Shown piece after piece: positions 61,630 to 64,000 of a DNA stretch of 64,000 nt (positions within the stretch are counted from its first letter, which is position 1; each line of letters starts with the position of its first letter). The position numbers were made by a program, and so were the translations under genes. Under the pieces are notes generated by a model. That model saw nothing but the letters and a program-made list of their open reading frames with translations, was not told the DNA's origin and did not search any database. This DNA comes from Bremerella cremea (GTDB taxonomy: Bacteria; Planctomycetota; Planctomycetia; Pirellulales; Pirellulaceae), in contig NZ_QPEX01000011.1 of NCBI RefSeq assembly GCF_003335505.1, forward strand, positions 248,001 to 312,000, in the 5' to 3' direction.

Positions 61630-62453
61630 CGCCGAAGAATCAACGTCGCTTGCTCCTTTTCGTGATAACGTTCCCCTTGCTGTGCGTTGGCCTGGTCGGT
61701 GGTTGGTACCTATATGGTTGGTACGAAGGAGGCACGGTGGTAAATCGAGGTCTCGAAAAGAAGATCCTCGCCCATCGCACGATGATTGAACAAGTCGAGG
61801 TGGAGGCCAGGGCCGTGGAAGATCAGATCTTGGCGAAGATGAGACGTGGCATCCCGGTTCACCCGATTGGCAAGTCTCCGCTGAACGAATCTCCCTTGAT
61901 AGAGCGTGCCCTGCCAATTTTGCTGCGGCAGCTAGTCGACGAACGCGAAGCCGTGGCGCTCTACGCAGAACACGACTTGTCACGGCTCACCCTCAGCCCG
62001 GAGCAAAACCAGTTAGCCGTCGACACGTTGATAGGGATGTTGCCGACCAAGAAACGGTTTCATCATCTCGTCAACGTTCTGCATCGCCTGAAAGCCGATC
62101 CGCAGCAGGTCGTTCCGCATCTCGTGGACGCGGTCGATCGCGAGACGTTCGATAATCTGCAGATCATGTCGGTGCGGATTCGAATGTTCGATCACGACTA
62201 CGACCTGCATCCTCTTTTTCTGGAATGCCTGCGGCAGCAGGCTGAAGGAGGGGAAGAGCTGATAAGTTGGGGGCTGATGGCCCTTTTTCTGCACTACGGC
62301 GAACTGGAAAACGCCCTACAGCAGGCAATCGCCGAGAGTAGCGATGCTGAAGAGATTGAGCGGCTAAAACGCTGGGTAAAATACGTCCAGACACGCCCGA
62401 CTCAGCAGCCCCCGGCACAGCAACAGCCGCCTGAGCCGGTCACCGTGTATTAG
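61626..62453 (+). CDS. Array gene B4: membrane-anchored coiled-coil HEAT-like protein
   Basis: This 275-residue protein starts within the A4 stop (ATGA). The transmembrane helix (LLLFVITFPLLCVGLVGGWYLYGWY) is near residue 10-33. A coiled coil follows (MIEQVEVEARAVEDQILAKM), ending in the family B motif GIPV at 75-78. HEAT-like helices follow (LLRQLVDEREAVALYAEHDLSRL). A Pro/Gln-rich tail (QPPAQQQPPEPVTVY) is unique. The next gene is 72 bases downstream, so strict coupling ends here. Confidence 0.82.
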   Translation: MTPKNQRRLLLFVITFPLLCVGLVGGWYLYGWYEGGTVVNRGLEKKILAHRTMIEQVEVEARAVEDQILAKMRRGIPVHPIGKSPLNESPLIERALPILLRQLVDEREAVALYAEHDLSRLTLSPEQNQLAVDTLIGMLPTKKRFHHLVNVLHRLKADPQQVVPHLVDAVDRETFDNLQIMSVRIRMFDHDYDLHPLFLECLRQQAEGGEELISWGLMALFLHYGELENALQQAIAESSDAEEIERLKRWVKYVQTRPTQQPPAQQQPPEPVTVY

Positions 62454-62525
62454 GTTCCAACGACCGACAGGGTGCCGTCTTGACGCACCGGGGCCTGCCG
62501 TGTCACCGATCGAGGAAAAGAGGAA

Positions 62526-63473
62526 ATGTCGCTTCAATGGAAACCGCAGACGAATCTTCGCTGGCTGGCGTTTGTTGTGTTGGTGATTGCGCTGGGGCTG
62601 GGCTGGTATCGTGATCATCAACAAGCCGAGGACGAACTGGCCCGTTTGCCTGGGGAAATTGCGGTTCTCAGAGAGCAGAACGAGGAGCTCGTCGCGCGGA
62701 TGACTGGGACAGGCCGCTCCTTGTCGCGTGAGCATTTGCGATGGTATTCGACCGTGAATGTGAGTCTTAGTCTTCTTAATGAAGTGGTAGACGATTTTCC
62801 TATCTCGGTGGATGCGTACCTGCAGCAGCTGAAAGAGGGACTGCATGAAGTGCAAACGCGTCAGGCTCGTGTTCGTGGTACGCCTTTCTCATCTTTTGCG
62901 TTGAGGATTAGTGGGGTATCGGATGAGGAAATGCCGGAAGCAATGGTGCCTTTGCTCGATACCATGCGTCTGGGTGACCCGAGAATTGCTGAGCAAACGG
63001 CGTACAGCATCCATCTTTTGCTTCTTAAAGAGCCCAAGCGAATGGAGCCGCATGCCAAGCGGATAGTACCGGCCCTAGTCGCGTGTTTGAACCTTCCGGA
63101 AGATAAAGTTCGCTTAGAGGCAATCCTGTGCTTGAAGCTGCTCGGAGCGAAGGCCAGCGATGCGCTTCAGCCGCTACGCGAAATCATGGGCCGCAACGAT
63201 GACCGTATGGCCATTTTCGCTACGGAAGCTGTCGCAAAGATCGACCCTGCCACACCTGTCGGAGTCCGCATGATGGAATTGATTGAGCGGCGATGTTTGG
63301 GGTGGCAGGATGCCGTCGAGCATTTGGACGTTTTTGTTCCGAAGGAAGAGGCCCAACGTTTTCTACAGACGGAACTGACGAAATCAGACAAAGATTTCGA
63401 GCGGAGTTGTATCGCAAGAATCCTGAACGATATTAGCCTGAAAGACAAAGCCCCAACCAGGGAGCGACCGTAA
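62526..63473 (+). CDS. Array-associated membrane HEAT-like protein, divergent member
   Basis: This 315-residue protein follows AGAGG at ATG 62526. One transmembrane helix (LAFVVLVIALGLGWY) lies near residue 14-28, followed by a coiled coil (LARLPGEIAVLREQNEELVARM). GVSDEEMPEAMVPLLDTM near residue 130 resembles the A-family QASDEE core but is altered. HEAT-like helices follow (KVRLEAILCLKLLGAKASDAL). It seems to combine A-like and B-like features, so I do not assign it to either. Three bases separate its stop from the next start. Confidence 0.78.
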   Translation: MSLQWKPQTNLRWLAFVVLVIALGLGWYRDHQQAEDELARLPGEIAVLREQNEELVARMTGTGRSLSREHLRWYSTVNVSLSLLNEVVDDFPISVDAYLQQLKEGLHEVQTRQARVRGTPFSSFALRISGVSDEEMPEAMVPLLDTMRLGDPRIAEQTAYSIHLLLLKEPKRMEPHAKRIVPALVACLNLPEDKVRLEAILCLKLLGAKASDALQPLREIMGRNDDRMAIFATEAVAKIDPATPVGVRMMELIERRCLGWQDAVEHLDVFVPKEEAQRFLQTELTKSDKDFERSCIARILNDISLKDKAPTRERP

Positions 63474-63476
63474 GCG

Positions 63477-64000
63477 ATGGATAATCGTCCAACAAGGTGG
63501 GGGCAGTTATTGCGTTTCGCAGCTGGCGGACTTGTGCTGGCGATTGCCGCTGGCTGGGCGATCGATCATCGTAAGCAGCAGCAACAACTTGAACCCATTC
63601 GTAAGCAATGGTCCGAGAAGCATGCGGAGTTTAATCATCTGCGTGATCAACTGCTGCTGGACGAAGCGTTGCAGAGATTCGAGAGCTGGCAGCAGATTGT
63701 TTTTGTGATCGATAACATCGACCATTTTCAATTGTTCGAGCGGTTGGCCCGTAAGCTCGAAAGGGCCGACGATGCAGTCTTCACAGAGGCCGTACCGAAG
63801 TTGATTACCATGCTCGACGATCCCCAAGAGCTGCACCGACAACGAGCCTGGCGGCTTTTACAGTGTGCCAAAGAGTCGCCCCGGTTTGCTCCCTTCGAAT
63901 CGTCGTACCAAGAAGGTGTTGTCGCGCTTTTGCGGCATCCTTCGATTCGTGGTTACAGCAAGCTGCTGCCGTGGCTAGGCAAGCAGAAATTGAATTCGCC
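63477..64000 (+). CDS. Array-associated membrane protein, 3' end outside window
   Basis: ATG 63477 lies three bases after the previous stop and after GGGAG. The reading frame stays open to the window edge; 174 residues are visible. A transmembrane helix (FAAGGLVLAIAAGWAI) lies near residue 14-29, followed by a Gln-rich coiled coil (DHRKQQQQLEPIRKQW). Helical segments such as EAVPKLITMLDDPQELHRQRAWRLLQ (read in pieces) look HEAT-like and similar to the gene just upstream. So the array extends beyond the window. Confidence 0.78.
   Translation, partial: MDNRPTRWGQLLRFAAGGLVLAIAAGWAIDHRKQQQQLEPIRKQWSEKHAEFNHLRDQLLLDEALQRFESWQQIVFVIDNIDHFQLFERLARKLERADDAVFTEAVPKLITMLDDPQELHRQRAWRLLQCAKESPRFAPFESSYQEGVVALLRHPSIRGYSKLLPWLGKQKLNS

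Overview
This window looks like part of a chromosome from the phylum Planctomycetota, probably from the Pirellulaceae (Blastopirellula/Bremerella-like). That placement is inferred from gene content, not from a search. The pointers are three formylglycine-type sulfatases, two exported FGE-sulfatase-domain proteins, PQQ-type beta-propeller proteins, a pre-peptidase-C-type secreted protein, a von Willebrand lipoprotein, an extremely cysteine-rich exported protein, short scattered operons with few clear Shine-Dalgarno sites, and many large secreted proteins of unknown role. No rRNA, tRNA, transposase, integrase or true CRISPR array was recognised.

Layout. Positions 1-11200 hold mostly housekeeping genes: the end of a thioredoxin-fold protein; a divergent pair formed by EpmB (lysine-aminomutase type) and its substrate elongation factor P; an exported metallophosphoesterase; an unknown exported protein; a vWA lipoprotein; BioD; the agmatine-to-putrescine pair AguB-AguA; and a CsaA-like/receiver-like pair. 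Positions 11300-31430 are dominated by exported proteins: two beta-propeller proteins, a cupin, the Cys-rich protein, a sulfatase, two FGE-like paralogues, a PPC-type protein, a TPR/DPFG-repeat protein, HEAT-type proteins, a DUF2237 protein and a DNase I-like phosphatase/nuclease. Positions 31430-37270 carry an MGT glycosyltransferase, a PolB-type exonuclease, peptidase T, a GT2-like protein and a putative DNA-binding protein with an HhH-like and a helix-turn-helix-like segment. That last gene is preceded by a strikingly A+T-rich 510-bp gap with small palindromes.

Positions 37777-55470 hold a flavin monooxygenase, two convergent sulfatases, a YciI protein, a DUF5060/DUF4038-type glycoside hydrolase, two tandem TerB-like proteins, an ArsR regulator, a DUF2254 membrane protein, an osmoprotectant ABC transporter (ATPase plus a permease-binding protein fusion), a methyltransferase, a prenyltransferase-fold exported protein, an orphan GroES, an endonuclease III-like protein and a CPBP protease.

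The most unusual region is 55470-64000. A 791-bp intergenic segment carries four copies of an 18-bp repeat and a second short repeat. It is followed by at least ten co-directional genes, mostly overlapping at start/stop codons, that continue past the window edge. The first eight alternate strictly between two paralogous families of single-pass membrane proteins. Family A carries a QASD(D/E) motif. Family B has a coiled coil, then a G(V/L/I)P motif, then HEAT-like helices. I know of no described system with this arrangement, and it is my main candidate for something new.
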